From the NCBI GenBank assembly GCA_035610835.1, contig CM069454.1, forward strand, positions 58,944,580 to 59,008,579: a stretch of 64,000 nt of DNA, written 5' to 3'. Positions 24,406-36,876 of the stretch are shown in pieces. Below the pieces are notes generated by a model. The model did no database searches, was not told where the DNA came from, and was given only the letters and a program-made list of their open reading frames with translations. Position 1 is the first letter of the stretch. Each line of letters opens with the position of its first letter. Origin of the DNA: Ophiura sarsii. Lineage: Eukaryota > Echinodermata > Ophiuroidea > Amphilepidida > Ophiuridae. A program made the translations under genes and the position numbers.

Positions 24406-26302
24406 TTAATCTGTAACTACAGCGCCAACCGCGGCACCCGTTGCCCCCGCTGTTGCCGCAAGAATGGTTCCACCCGCTCCTCCCGCTGCCGCGCTCTGAA
24501 GGGTTGCTATCACCCCTGCGCCTGCCATTGAAGCCACACCGCCTCCATTGGCGACCGCTGCCGCCGACATCATAGATGCTCCAATTGAGCTTGCAGTTAT
24601 CCCAACAGATGTTATACCAATTGCCGGAAGGATTATAGGCGCAGCGACCACTGCTGCAACTCCTCCCACTATAGCTCCTAGCCACTGTGATATAAAACAA
24701 TCAAAAAAAGATTTCTCAAAATGTAACTTGATGATAAATCTGTGAAGTGACGCCAGAGCCGGAACGTATTCAAATGATTGCATCTCATTATCGCGCAGGT
24801 CAGAGACGAACCCGGCACATATTCGTTAAACTGCGTCATTCACTAGAATATGCTCTAACGTCACTGCGCAGAGTTAGATGAACGAATTACAGTTAGTAGG
24901 AGACCAACCTGTAGGTCCCGTGACCAATCCTGGGAACAAAGGTTTGAAAGTGTTTTTGTGTTCCCTGATGAATACCGAACCATTTTGACTTGGGCTAACC
25001 CCTTGAAAAATGTCAGGCATTTCCGGGAGGGTGTCAAAATTCAAATATATTCCAATCGTGTCGATATGCATATTAAATTACTCGTCTATCATCGAGGATT
25101 TAGAAAATGTATATTTTGCCCCACTTCCGATGTTTGGTTAACGAGTTATCGGGTAAAACGTGTGCGTATGGGGTTAAATTTTAAAATTGCTCCGATTTTG
25201 AAAAACAATATCTCAAATTGTTCATCTGAACACAAGGATTCTAGAAATGTCTGTTGTACCTTATAAATAGGTCAAATGTTCCAATTACATATAGGTCAAT
25301 AGGCCTTGACTTTTTGAGCCACAAAAAAAATCCCCGTGGTAAAAAAAGTATCATTTCGCAACTTTTCAACTGTTACAACTGTGCACAGACTTGGCAAAAG
25401 TCTATTATTATTTGTCCAGCCATGCACGCAAACAATAGAAGCAATATTCAAGGACATGCTCACGCTAAGGGACCAATGTTTTGAAATCTGCGCTACAAGA
25501 ATCTTGAAATGCCATTCAGCAGTGTGCAGTCAAGGGTTTAAAGCATAACTTTAAGTGACCCTTTGCTGACATGCAACCCTGTATATTTTTACAGGTACCA
25601 CCATAAAGGCCTGTAATAAGTCTAAATAGTCAAGGCCATAAAAGCAAGCAGCCAGTAGTAACTGGTCGGATTAGCGTGTATGTATAATCAAGTATTGACC
25701 AATCCGAAATCAGGTTTAATAAGAAATGTAACAATGCTGATAATCATACAAAAACAACACAGACAACCTTAAAACAAAGATATTTTGATTATATATGATA
25801 CACATACTTAGGATTGAAATTTTCATGGTTGTACAACACTCAGGAGGCACTTTATTTATAATTCAATATTTGGTAATTTATGCTCTGTTGCACTGTAGCA
25901 GTGACCCAAATCAAAGATTTTCTAGTTCAGGGATGATAATCTCTATTGAAATGTCGTCAGGAACTGAACTAAAGGGCTCAGCAAAAGAAAGTCATACACT
26001 TTGTTTATGTCCCATAGAGTGACTTCCAATTATTCTCTGACCAAACAGGCTATAGATAAACATTTGGATTTTTTTGGCACAATTTGGTACCATATTTGCC
26101 ACAAAGATCACAAAATTTGCCACTAAAACAACAACGATTAGCCATGATTAGCATTAGGAGATACTTACACCTGCTTGGGTCGTAGGGGCGTTGATCAGCA
26201 TTAGACAGACGCCGAAGACTACGGTCTTGTAGAAAACATTGGAGGCCATTTTTAGAATGGAAACCTTAGTCCAGAGTATGGAGCTAGGCTATGTCTGTTG
26301 AT
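24406..26302 (-). CDS. IFI27/ISG12-like protein, gene A
   Basis: Predicted 119 aa from two coding exons. The exon at 26302-26169 has an acceptor TTCTTCAG just upstream, then a 5' UTR, then ATG at 26249. It encodes a signal-peptide-like MASNVFYKTVVFGVCLMLIN..TQAG, ending at a GTAAGT donor. The exon at 24684-24406 follows acceptor ATATCACAG, joins in phase 0, and encodes WLGAIVGGVAAVVAAP..., a Gly/Ala-rich hydrophobic domain with SMMSAAAVANGGGVASMAG and ATLQSAAAGGAGG, ending in VVTD. This is the ISG12/IFI6 domain (about 80 aa, two or more membrane-spanning segments). Vertebrate members sit in mitochondrial or ER membranes, are interferon-induced, and influence apoptosis and antiviral responses. 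Function in an invertebrate is not shown by the sequence. The acceptor upstream of the UTR implies a further noncoding 5' exon. Intact. Confidence 0.88.
24685..26168 (-). other. Intron of IFI27-like gene A
   Basis: Bounded by a GTAAGTAT donor and an ATATCACAG acceptor on the minus strand. The sequence is AT-rich; no nested gene recognised. Confidence 0.8.
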
Positions 26303-26378
26303 CTGAAGAAGAAACAAACATGATCAGATGATAAAGTCACCAAAATCACTTTATACAAACATACCGAAATTTATTTTA

Positions 26379-29300
26379 GTATGCTAAGTGATTATTCAAG
26401 ATGACGTCCACAATGACCGCCAAAATGGTCAAATTTCATAAAATGACATTATCAACCCAAATGAAAGTATAGTTTTAACAAGCATAACAAGAGGATGTAT
26501 TAGACCACTAGAAACTCACGTTTGCTTGGTTAACATACTAATCCAAGAATGTATCCTAAATGGCCGCTGTAAATGTAAAAATAGCCCATAACAGCGTATA
26601 TTGCATGACATTCTCCAAACAACATGTACTAAACAGCTAAGCTAACTTTTAAGATAAACGACCCACGTCTGGGACAGTTTTGATTATTTATAATTTTCCA
26701 AAAATTACCGCCAGATGGTTACAGTTGATGATAAATGACACCTTAAACACCTATTTTACATAAGGCCATGTCTTTTGAACTCGCCACCCTTCTCGTTTCA
26801 TGTCCAGATTTTTACATTTTACACCATCTGAGATTCGAATTAGCATATCGCAATAACTACCTGTTCTACCCCCATAAAAGTATATATTTTGTGAACGGTA
26901 ATCTCACAAATCCAAATATATATACTATTGGGATTTAGATAGGACCTAATGGTAACGTGTTGTGATTAAGAATGTTCAAGAATTATCGATTCTTTTCATA
27001 TTTTGATTAAAGCTCAATAATCATTTTATACCGATCCCAATCATAGTTTTACTGCATATTAGTTCCTCATGCAATTACCCATCATAACATAATGGTTGTC
27101 AATGGTAACTTGTTGAAATGTACTATATCGGGAAGTAAATGAGCACAAACATTTAAATTTCATATTTGAAGAGCTTTGTTGCAAAAGGGCTATGGTGCAT
27201 TTTTTCAAAAAATGAGTTTGATATAGAAATGTATAGGGAAAAATCATATGTTTCAAGGAAACAACGTCATTTTTTTCAAAAAGACCTACATCTCATTGTA
27301 AACAGCCATTGAAATTGTTGTTTTGTTGCAAAAGGGCCTGTATCCAGAATTAAATCGGGATACAGGCCCTTTTGCAACAAAACAACAACTTCAATGGCTG
27401 TTTACAATGAGATGTAGGTATTTTTGAAAAAAATGACTTTATTTCCTTGAAACATATGATTGTGACCTATACATTTCAATATCAAACTTATTTATTTGAA
27501 ATGATTAAAATAAATGATTTTTTGTGTGTGGTATTTTTTCTTTATGTACAAACAGATGGAGTTTTGTTGCAAAAGGGCCTACATCCAAATTTTCAAAAAA
27601 TGTAAACATGATTTAAAAAAAAATTAAAACTAGCACATTTAAAATTTATTTCAATTTCAATTAGTATGTAGTGTACCTCTTTCATAATCCATTCAGTTTT
27701 TCAATTGCTCAACTTGAATATTTAGAAACAGTTTTTTGACTTTTTCTCAATAAGAGCCAAAGTGGATGTAGGCCCTTTTGCAAAATACCTCTTCATTATT
27801 AAGAGTTTTTACAAGTATATTTTTTGGGTCAGGACCCTATCCTGATTAAAACGGCATTTTTGAATTCCCCTATTTGAGAGCTTTCCAAAAATGTATGATT
27901 TTGATATCATCGGTTGAATACTTTTGTTGTTATAGTCATGTATGTAAAACCGATGAATTAGGGCAAGTTCACAGTGTAGCGAATAGGGAGAAAGCCAACA
28001 TGGCCAGGGACAGTGCAATCGATTCATGATTACAATTGTTACATACAAGTTGTCACGTTTGATGAAACAGAATATTATAGAATATAAAATAATCTATAAA
28101 ATGAGAGCAAAATCATGTTTGTACCATACAGGGATGAGGAGTTATTCTAAATTGAACGTAGAATTGGGAACATTTTCTATATTCCCTATAGAGATTGTAC
28201 ACGGCGTCACCGCCACCGCCACCGCCACCGCCATCACCCCTGACGTTCACAATATAATCAATCATATCTCAGCCTAAAAAATTACACAATGTAGCTAGAT
28301 GAATAGGCTTTCAAATGATACCTCAACCATAGCTCTACCATATTTAGTTGTTGAGTTAATAATAGAGAGAGATGGATGATTCGTCACCAAAAATTCAACG
28401 CCATCACCCTTTTTGGGTGGTGAGTTCAAAACAGATGGCCATACTATGTAATACCTAGTAATAGTAGGCCTCCCACAAATGATAATGGGACAACACGCTC
28501 GATAAATTAGCGGCAAAAATCAATTAGTTTCTTTCGCATGAATTATTTCTCCAATGTAGGTCATGAGACATCGCGTTGTCATTGTTACCAGTTTGACTAT
28601 CAAATCTAACATATATACATTTAATGGTATTAACTAATGCATCGACTACGATGATGTCGAACTGGCGATCTCTGCTCGCACTTTGCAGCCAGCAAAGTGA
28701 AAATGGCTACAGCCTCGTTCTCGTTCTCAAATCTTTGACGTGATTGGCAGAAAGTCCGATAATGCAATTATGCAATTGGACAGAATATCAATCTATGAAT
28801 CGAAGCGAATAATTATTCTTGTTTAAATATAGTTCTTCACTCGGTGAGTGAGTGACATGAGAATTGGATAAATTTCTCTATGTAGAGTGATTTTCCACTC
28901 TTTTAGAGTGAAAATAATTTCACTCCTGTATTAGAGGGATTTGTTACTCTTTTACATTTAGAGAGTAAGTCAAATGCTCAAAGCTCAAATGTAAATTTAA
29001 AAAATGATGGTAGTTTTGTACTAAAATACATAGCTTTAAGACAAGCAATGCCACATACGTGGTAAATTTATTTATGTGGAAGATTGTGTACAATTTAAAA
29101 AATGTACCACAAAACTGTACAGAATAGCATTGCAATCGAAGCTATCATTAAAACCAAGATGCCAAAACCTCTGAGAAATGGCGGTCATACGAGCGTACGT
29201 GGGTCGTATATCTAAAAACATTAGCTTAACAGTACTGTTTAGAACATGTTGTTTGGTGAATGTCATGCAATATACACTGTTATAGGCTATTTTACATTAA

Positions 29301-29479
29301 CAGCGGCCATTTTGGCGGTATTTCTTGGATTAGTATGTTAAGAATAGCAACCGTGTTTTGTGTTTCTATTGTTAAAACTATACCCTCATCTTATATTTTG
29401 GTTGATAATGTAATTTTATGAAATTTGACCATTTTGGCGGCCATTTTTGACGCCATCTTAAATAATCCCTTAGCATACC
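26379..29479. mobile_element. 3.1-kb element with ~280-bp inverted arms
   Basis: The left arm (26379 to ~26675) starts GTATGCTAAGTGATTATTC. The right arm (~29198 to 29479) is its inverse, ending ATAATCCCTTAGCATACC. Arm landmarks include CAAAATGGTCAAATTTCATA / TATGAAATTTGACCATTTTG. A second long palindrome (27180-27535) lies inside. No transposase ORF. It starts immediately upstream of IFI27-like gene A. Confidence 0.7.
27180..27535. repeat. Long internal palindrome around GCAAAAGGGCC motifs
   Basis: Arms of about 170 bp meet near 27352. The inner ~65 bp of each arm is almost perfect: CATCTCATTGTAAACAGCC and GTTGCAAAAGGGCC mirrored as GGCCCTTTTGCAAC and GGCTGTTTACAATGAGATG. Further GCAAAAGGGCC motifs lie near 27570 and 27775. 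Transcribed, it would make a long hairpin RNA. Confidence 0.8.
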
Positions 29480-29640
29480 AAAAATACATAGCTTTATAAC
29501 AAGCAATGCCACATACGTGGAAAACATCGACAGATTCTATAAATATTAACTGAGAGGTAAGTTTTATTTATGAGTGGAAGATTGTATAAAATTAAAAAAT
29601 ATGTACCACAAAACAGAATAGCATTGCAATCAAATCGGCG
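29010..29640 (+). repeat. Direct repeat pair overlapping the right arm of the 26379-29479 element
   Basis: AAATACATAGCTTTAAGACA...GCCACATACGTGG...TGTACCACAAAACTG...TAGCATTGCAATC near 29020-29138 recurs at about 29486-29632 with small indels. One copy is inside the right arm region and the other is just beyond it. Confidence 0.65.
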
Positions 29641-31551
29641 ACCACTAGAAGTTGTTTCCCCAAAGACCTTAACTTTAGATATGCTTCAAAGCCTTATAGG
29701 TACAGATTGGGGGTGTGTGTGTTTGGAGTGGGGGAGGTCATACAATTAATCGCTTTCGTTTAGGGGGTCATAAAAATGACGATGATAAATGAGCATTTTG
29801 AGACCAAAAACATGACCTACCCCTAAGGAGAACGGAGAAAAAAAACCCAATTAAAACAATGTGTGAAGTAACAGAATTTGGATTTGAGCATGCGATCATG
29901 TGCTTGGTTTTGATGTTTTTTAAGTTAGAATTTAAATGTGCACTCATTGTGTTTCGATTTCACTCCTGTTACCTATCTATATATAAAGGAATCATTGTTT
30001 TTAGTTAGTAAATTACTGCTTCAGAATGCTGATGCAAAATTTGACCTTTGACCTATTTAGCCCTATATCTCGGAAACTAAGCATCGAGTGGAAATACAAC
30101 CGATACTCTGGAAGAGCTTGATATGGATTTCACTATAATCAGACCATTTTGTATATGACCTTTGACCTTCGATAGCGGCCTCCCGTACAGGCTGCGACAC
30201 AGGCAGTAATATAAAATATTGACTCTTGGCACCCAACTAAACCTTTTGTACCTCTTCTTAGCTAATTGAACCTTCTGGGCTCCTCGCCTAAAATTATGTG
30301 AACATTTAAAAGTATAACTGCTAATAATAAACAATAAAAGAATTTAAAACAAAGTACCGACATCAATTGGAATCTTGCAATTTTACACCCGCATGCCGGG
30401 GTGCGTATGCCCCAATTCCTTAAATATTTTGAACAGCAAATCAGTTAAGAACGCTTTCCATGCGGCAGGCGGCACGAGGGATGGATTGGGCATCTTGTTC
30501 GCTACGCCCTCATTTGACAGTTTTGTATTATCAATAAATTACTCACACTGAACAACTTATTTACCCAATTAACTATCGATTCTGAGGCCCTACGCAATCA
30601 CTTGAACATGCATTTCCTTTGTATACAATTGGAAATCGATACTACTTGACGCGTGAAAATCAACTACTGTGTGACTGCATAGGCCATGCACACACAGTAT
30701 GCCACGCTAACGAGTCTAAATAACTTTGCCTTTATTATTATTTTCGTAAATTTCTATCATGATAATTTGTTATATTTCTTATATTAACCAAAAGAAACTA
30801 AAAGAAAAATGCATTTAATTATTGAAACACAAATCGGGCTGTTAGTGATTTGAGATTGAATTTGATCTTTAACATAAAAAGCCTATGCAATTCTCTATAG
30901 AATTTGAAGGGCTAAATTGTGAAATCATAAAGTTCTCCGTCAGAGAGACATGAAATGTCGATCAAATTACACTATTTTCCCCGTGTTTGCCCCATCCAGT
31001 GTTACTATTTTATTGTAGAGCAACATCGAAACTCGCGATTCCATCAATAACATTTTTGGGCATTCTTGGGCATAAAATGATTTTGAGCTCGAAATATCAA
31101 GAAAATGTAGTATTTTGTCCGTAAAATTACATCATTTATGAAAAGGTATATCTCCCCCAAATTACATCCGATTTTGTTACTTTTTTTCGATATTTATTGG
31201 TTAAATATTAGAACAAATTGAAACTATAAATAAAAACACAGATAACCTCGATCCCCGGGTATTAAAGGCATTTATCAACCAACATAGAGAGCTTGATGAA
31301 GTCACTGGGGACACGATCATCCTGAAATAAAATACTGCCCTCACGTGATTTGTTTGGGAGTTCGCGGTCCATTGACCAGGAAAAAGAGTGCACGCAGCTA
31401 TAGGCGATCGTCCCTCGTGGCGGCTGCAGACGACATTCCAAAATTGCACAAAATGTTTCAAAAATGTCAAAATTATTGAATTTCACTACCACATTCGGAA
31501 TCACCATGAGAAAGGCATCGACATAAGTACAAACATGTCTATTATTGGGTC
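29641..31551. other. No recognisable feature
   Basis: Noncoding-looking AT-rich DNA. Short ORFs show no family signatures. Confidence 0.45.
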
Positions 31552-31942
31552 AGTACGATTGCAAATATTAAAGCGCGGAAGACATTCGTATTTTTATTTC
31601 GAAGATGCAACTCGACTGATTAAATAATAAAATTAAACTTGAGGAAATCGACTGTAATATAAACCACTTACCGTAAGAACCTTCAATCGTGTTTGTAAAT
31701 ACAAATACGGGGTTTATTGTCCCGGTTTATTGTCCGATGCAGTTTAGATTATTTCGTGAATAAACGTAGCGAAGCGATTGCGTGAGCACGAGATGTCGCA
31801 GTCATTTACCAGGCATATACCAGGTGCGCAACAGACGGGCGGTATTGCCAATAATATGCGACTCATTCCAAAATATAACAGCGCCCAAGTGTTTAGTGAA
31901 AAGTGTTCAGGACAAAAATAGGCTACTTGATGACGGCTAAAG

Positions 31943-31978
31943 GCTTAAAGCTGAGACTAATTAGTCTCAAGTTAAAAG
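31943..31978. mobile_element. Possible degraded P-like excision footprint
   Basis: CTGAGACTAATTAGTCTCAA (31951-31970) is a near-perfect palindrome of the terminal sequence of the 48087-59011 element. The flanks GCTTAAAG and GTTAAAAG match at 6 of 8 positions. Weaker than the other scars. Confidence 0.35.
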
Positions 31979-32060
31979 TAACATTGCAACCCTGCGTACC
32001 GTTGCTGCTGTAATTCCACGTCGACAAATGAGAAACAAATCATCGTCTGTTTGGTGTCGG

Positions 32061-32598
32061 GTTGGGGTGGGGGGGGGGGGTACTTGTATACGAAGGTGGA
32101 TATCATGCTCGTTTAAAAAAACTCGTAAAAAGGGTTGTTTTTCACGAAAAGGCGATGTACGCACGTACATTGTTTATGGTATCAAAAACGGCCAAAATCG
32201 GAACTTCCAATACGTGTTAAGGGTACTTTTTCAAGATATAAAAGGAACATAAAATCCCCCTGTAAATCAAAACATTGAGTGTACATTAAAGCATTAATTG
32301 ACATGTGCACTTTGATAATATAGGCCTACCTTGTAGTTGAATAAAGCACGTGAAAATTTAAATTTAAAACATGAAAGGGTTTTATGTACTTATTGATGGT
32401 CTGTATGTAGGGTATGATAACAAACAAAATGTTTACACTTGTTTAGGGTATGAAAATGGCTGAATACTAGTTTAAAGTGTCTGTGGCGCATTAGAGAAAT
32501 ACTTGTTTAGGGTCCATTTTCAGAGGGCATACATGAGCATGATATCCACCTTCGTATACAAGTGCCCCTACCCCCACCCCCCCCCCCCCCCCCCCCCC
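32061..32598. mobile_element. MITE with poly-G/poly-C ends inserted in repeat R
   Basis: GGGTGGGGG... TACTTGTATACGAAGGTGGA on the left is inverted as TCCACCTTCGTATACAAGTG...CCCCCACCCC on the right. It disrupts the R repeat at GGTGTC / GGCGTAAACC. Confidence 0.7.
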
Positions 32599-32770
32599 GG
32601 ATTTGGCGTAAACCGGCGGTCACTTAGTCAGTAAAGTATTATAGTTGTTTGTTGTTGGTTGGAATCTGTTTTTTTCTATGTTTGTGCCTTTTCATAATAA
32701 TGGCACTTTTAAGCGTTCAAATAACATTGAAAAGTCGGTGGTGCAAATGTGTTGATATCAAATGCTAGCT

Positions 32771-33696
32771 CGATCGTCTAAAGTTGCTTGATCATTTTAT
32801 TGTACAAAAGTATCAAATGAATCAGACGAGGTATCAAAACCAGATGACAACACTTGCACGCGGTGCAAAATTTGATTCTTTTGGTTTTGTATATGGGTTG
32901 TAATAGAGTTGTACATGGGGCTGCTGTCATTAGGTTACAAGGCCCGCTTAGCAGCGCTATAAATTGATGCCCTAAAACCGTCAACAAATTTAAATATTCG
33001 CCTTCAAATCCAAGCTGGTTGCTATATATAACATAATTCTCGTGTGCAACCAACCGGCTGTATTGAGTAGTTTAAAGGCATGAGCGTAGATGTAATTTGC
33101 AACATAATGGAAACTTACCCATGCAGTTAGCCCCGAATTTAAATATATGCACTGGGTAATCCTCTCGTAGTATTGATAACAATAGGTTTACCAGCGCGAA
33201 TTAATAGCGCTTCTAAGCGGGCAATTTATGTCATGTGTCAAGGCTAAATTACCGATATCATGGATATTGACATATCTTTTAATAAGTACTTATAGCTCAA
33301 TCAGTTCCAAAATGGCGAGAAATATTCCGCGCGAAAAGTAATCCAGGCGTACGCGATCGATTATGGTCACACGCACGCGATTTGGGCTGCACGCATATGA
33401 TGCACAGTGCGCTGTTGCCTTCATACGCGTAAGACGTTTTCATTCGCTGCTGTAGAGATGCTTCAACTGATCAAACTATAGTCAAGCATGTCACGAACTG
33501 AAGGGTAGATCTATCAATGCTATAAAGTCAGTAGACGATGACGCATTTGTTGACATTTGGGACGCCCTCTGTTGGTTTGAGATTAAACAGAACAAACTTT
33601 GACAGGCAATAGTTCCTATAGTTTTCATAGGCCAGATCAGGTTTTCTAATTAGATATTGGTGTCACAGTTATAAGCTATCCCATTTCACAAACTAT
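32771..33696. other. No recognisable feature
   Basis: AT-rich sequence with no supported gene, RNA or repeat. Confidence 0.4.
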
Positions 33697-33732
33697 TAAA
33701 GGAGGTGTCCAGCAGGCACATTGTGCATTATA

Positions 33733-34941
33733 CGGCCGAGTGCACCAATGACGGGTAATTTAATAGGGAGGTAAGCTACCTCCCTAGTAGTTATGCTGTA
33801 ACTGTAGCGTAACTTACTAAAGATGTAATTCTTAGAGCACAACTGGCGAAAAACAACAGAATAGTAACTAGCGAGGTAAATAGCCACATTAATCAGCATC
33901 GTCCCCTTACAAAATTAATTGGCGCATATGCGAAGTGTTAACCTATAGGTTACTGTAAAATACTGACGTGAGTGGTCCTCCGTAATATTTAAAATGTGTC
34001 GTCACTCGCTAGGTCATAGGTGAGTGTACATAATTAACATAAGTAATCACGTTGAGTCGACCTGCGTTCCGAACAAAAATGACGGTATTTTTTTGGCCAA
34101 AAATTTCGAATTTGTTCAACGCTTTTTCAAAAATAAGGACTATCAAGACATTACAAACATATTTTGGGCGAGGGGCACACAAAAATATTGCACCAAAAAG
34201 TACAATTTTAATGACAAACACAAGCACCCGATGCAAACAATTATATACAATTATAACACACCTCTTTACACTCGTACTTCCGTGGCATGGATACCTTGTC
34301 CTTCGCCTGTTAACCGCAGGACCCCGGTTCGATTCCCAGACCACGCACGGCACGATATACTTTTTTTCTTCTTTTCTTCTAGTTATACCCTTCCACTCAC
34401 AATAATGTTGAAACTTCAGTTTTAATTAATAAAAACAATAATAAGTTTATCTATTTAGTCATTATTTAAGATCCTTGGACAATTATAGTACATTTTGGTC
34501 AAAATATGACCCAAAGTCGGTGCGATTAGTGTTTGAATGGGCAAAAGGAGTTGATCTAAATTTTGACTAAAAAAATCCCCAAATTGCATGAATGGATTTT
34601 CAAAATATAAAATATTTCAGCTTATGAGGGGTCACATTCCACTTCAAATATACATCCCCTGGGCATGCAAGCGAAATTGGTTATTCAGCATCAGCGAATC
34701 ATCCCCTCCAATGTTCACAACAAATTTACGCTACTGCTAGAATCGACTGACTTGTGGCATAAAATGTTATGCCCCAACTTACTCTTGGGTCCGGTCAGGT
34801 ATAACATTTAGCGTAAATTACCCGCCAGTTACTAGCCTAGTAGCTTACCCGGCATTGGCGCTCTCAAAATGTTGGGTTACGCCTCAGTTACTAGCGAGGT
34901 AACGCTATTCTTCAGCTACCCGTCATTGGTGCACTCGGCCG
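33733..34941. mobile_element. 1.2-kb element with CGGCCGAGTGCACCAATGAC ends
   Basis: A 25-bp inverted repeat lies at 33733-33757 and 34917-34941, beginning CGGCCGAGTGCACCAATGAC and perfect by eye. It is nested in sequence that also carries the AGGTGTCC...GTGCATTATA motif of the 2717-3930 element. A tRNA-like segment lies inside. No transposase. Confidence 0.8.
34280..34376 (+). repeat. tRNA-like / tRNA-derived SINE fragment
   Basis: CGTGG at about 34280 can pair with CCACG at about 34342. Between them are a possible A box (TGGCATGGATACC), a GTTAA anticodon-like loop and a strong B box (GGTTCGATTCC). A T7 run, a possible Pol III terminator, follows at about 34362. The T-stem and anticodon stem pair poorly, so a functional tRNA is unlikely. 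Confidence 0.45.
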
Positions 34942-34945
34942 ATGA

Positions 34946-35310
34946 TGTTATACAAAATAATTATCGAGTGCAAATCGCGTAGTTACATTGAACAAAGCAT
35001 AATTTTCATCATAAAAACGATACAAACTGTTATCTATCAACATGCAATTGTTTTGAAATTCGCGGTATGTTATAAAAATAATTATCGAGTACATATCGCG
35101 TAGTTATATTGAACAAAGCATCATACTAATCATAAAAACGATACAAACTGTTATCTATCAACATGCAATTGTTTTTAAATTCGCGGTATGTTATAAAAAT
35201 AATTATCGAGTACAAATCGCGTAGTTATATTGAACAAAGCATCATACTCATCATAAAAACGATAAAAAGTCTATCAACATGCAATTGTTTTTTAATTCGC
35301 GGTGATCGAA
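34946..35310 (+). repeat. Three tandem copies of a 121-bp unit
   Basis: AATTATCGAGTACAAATCGC, AACAAAGCATCATACTCATC and CAACATGCAATTGTTTT recur at 121-bp spacing (ATTATCGAG near 34960, 35081 and 35202). The last unit is slightly shorter. The unit is related to the interior of the 2717-3930 element. Confidence 0.8.
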
Positions 35311-35589
35311 GGTCCCGGTATCAATGAAGTCATGGTTATACAATGCATTTGCGTAAATTTTACACCAATAATCTCGACGTGATTGATACCGGGACTTTTG
35401 ATTACCGCGATTTTTTAAATATGGCGATTTTTAAATATGGGAGCCGGGATTTTTTAATATGGGAGCCGGGAATGAGACTTTAAATTTGATAATGAACAGA
35501 CGAGAGCAGCCCACGTGCAGCAATCATTGAATTCGCTGGCGTAGTGCCCGTTAGAATACACTCGGCTCACACTAACATTGGTACAAACC

Positions 35590-36585
35590 ACTGAACACAT
35601 TAACTGAAAACCACAATTTGTCAGCCTGACTAACTTAAAGCTAGTCCAGACGGTGCTAATCTTGACCAGCTTTAAGTTAGTCGCTCGACTAGCTTGATGT
35701 TAGTCCTTCCTAAGCTGGACTAGTTTAGGCTTGCCTAGTTTAGGCTAGTCACTCGACTAGCTTTAAGTTAGTCCAGATGGTGTCCATCTTGACTAACGTA
35801 AGGTTAGTCCGGCTTTGCTCGACTAACGTAAGGTTAGTCCAGCTCAAACCATATAGTAGATCCCGCCTGACTCAAATTCTTCACGTTGCGTAGCAGTACT
35901 TGGTTTCACCACGGGTGATTGCTCTGCTGTCTGTTTATGTTGTTGGCGGGGCTGCTAGCTACAGTGTTAGCGTTCGAAATGCCCGCGCTACCGTCGTTCC
36001 TTGAAGTTAGTGTTTTCCTACTCCGAGTCGTCATTCCAAACAAAATGTAGCATAAAATAGTCTACAGATGTTGACAAAATTTCGCACGGTCACAAAAATT
36101 CGCAGTCCAAAAAGCACAACAGTCAATAAATAATGCCCAATCCTCAGTGTTTTCGGCCTAGGCCCTAATTTTTTTTCTTATGCGAATTTAGCGTCCCGGT
36201 ATTGCGAATTTAGCGTCCCGGTATTTGGAGCCAGGGGGGCAACTTGCTGCCCCCCCCCCCCCCCCGGTCGGTACGCCACTGGCCGCCATTGACATTTTAT
36301 TTCAGTGCCTTGACTAACCTAAAGCTAGTCCAGCCAACTTGACTAACCTAAAGCTAGTCAAGCCAGCTTGACTAACATAGCTAGTCCAGCCACAGACTAG
36401 TCCAGCAGAACAAATCAAGCTAGTCAGGTTGAGCCGGACTAACCTTAAGCTATTCAAGTCGGCCATAACCTACCTATCCAGCAGGCTTGACTAGTGTAAG
36501 CTAGTCCAGCAGGCTTGACTAACCTACTCGACTAGTTTAAAGTTAGTCCAGCCTGTGTCTGACAAGTTTAAGTTTTCAGTGTTGA
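35590..36585. mobile_element. ~1-kb element with dense GACTAGCTTTAAGTTAGTC motifs
   Basis: AACTGAAAACCACAATTTGT on the left is inverted as GACAAGTTTAAGTTTTCAGT on the right. Both subterminal regions (about 35625-35850 and 36305-36555) are packed with the palindromic motif GACTAACNTAAAGCTAGTCCAG. A poly-C tract and a TACGCCACTGG end, as in the 3974 MITE family, sit in the middle. Non-autonomous. Confidence 0.7.
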
Positions 36586-36876
36586 TCATAACACAAAGCC
36601 TGTGGCGGTATTACAATTCGGAACAGATGTATGGGCCCAGGCTTGAACCAGTAACCATGAGTTACTATAGTACACTACGTCAATGAATTGGCCCCGTATA
36701 CTTGCTAATGAGGCCATTTATTAGTTTCAATTCATACAATTACATTATATAGATATATATTCATTTGAGAATGAGAAGGCAAAAAAGGTTGTTTCCTGTG
36801 CCTGGGTCCAATTTATGAGAAGGCAAAAATATGTTGTTTCCTGTAGGTGGCTGGACCTGGGTCCAATATGCATACA

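Larger units (their letters stand above)
31552..32770 (+). repeat. Dispersed repeat family R, copy 2, interrupted
   Basis: It shares ACGATTGCAAATATTAAAGC, CTTACCGTAAG, GCGATTGCGTGAGCACGA, CCAGGTGCGCAACAGAC, TTGCAACCCTGCGTA and, further on, GCGTTCAAATAACATTGAAA with copies 1 and 3. The element 32061-32598 splits it. Confidence 0.7.

Noticed and set aside
24275..24700. 141-codon Gly/Ser/Cys-rich ORF
   Set aside because: It is the alternative frame of the GC-rich IFI27-like exon. The correct frame joins the signal-peptide exon in phase 0.
28199..28240. GCCACC trinucleotide-type coding repeat
   Set aside because: A short simple repeat with no surrounding gene structure.
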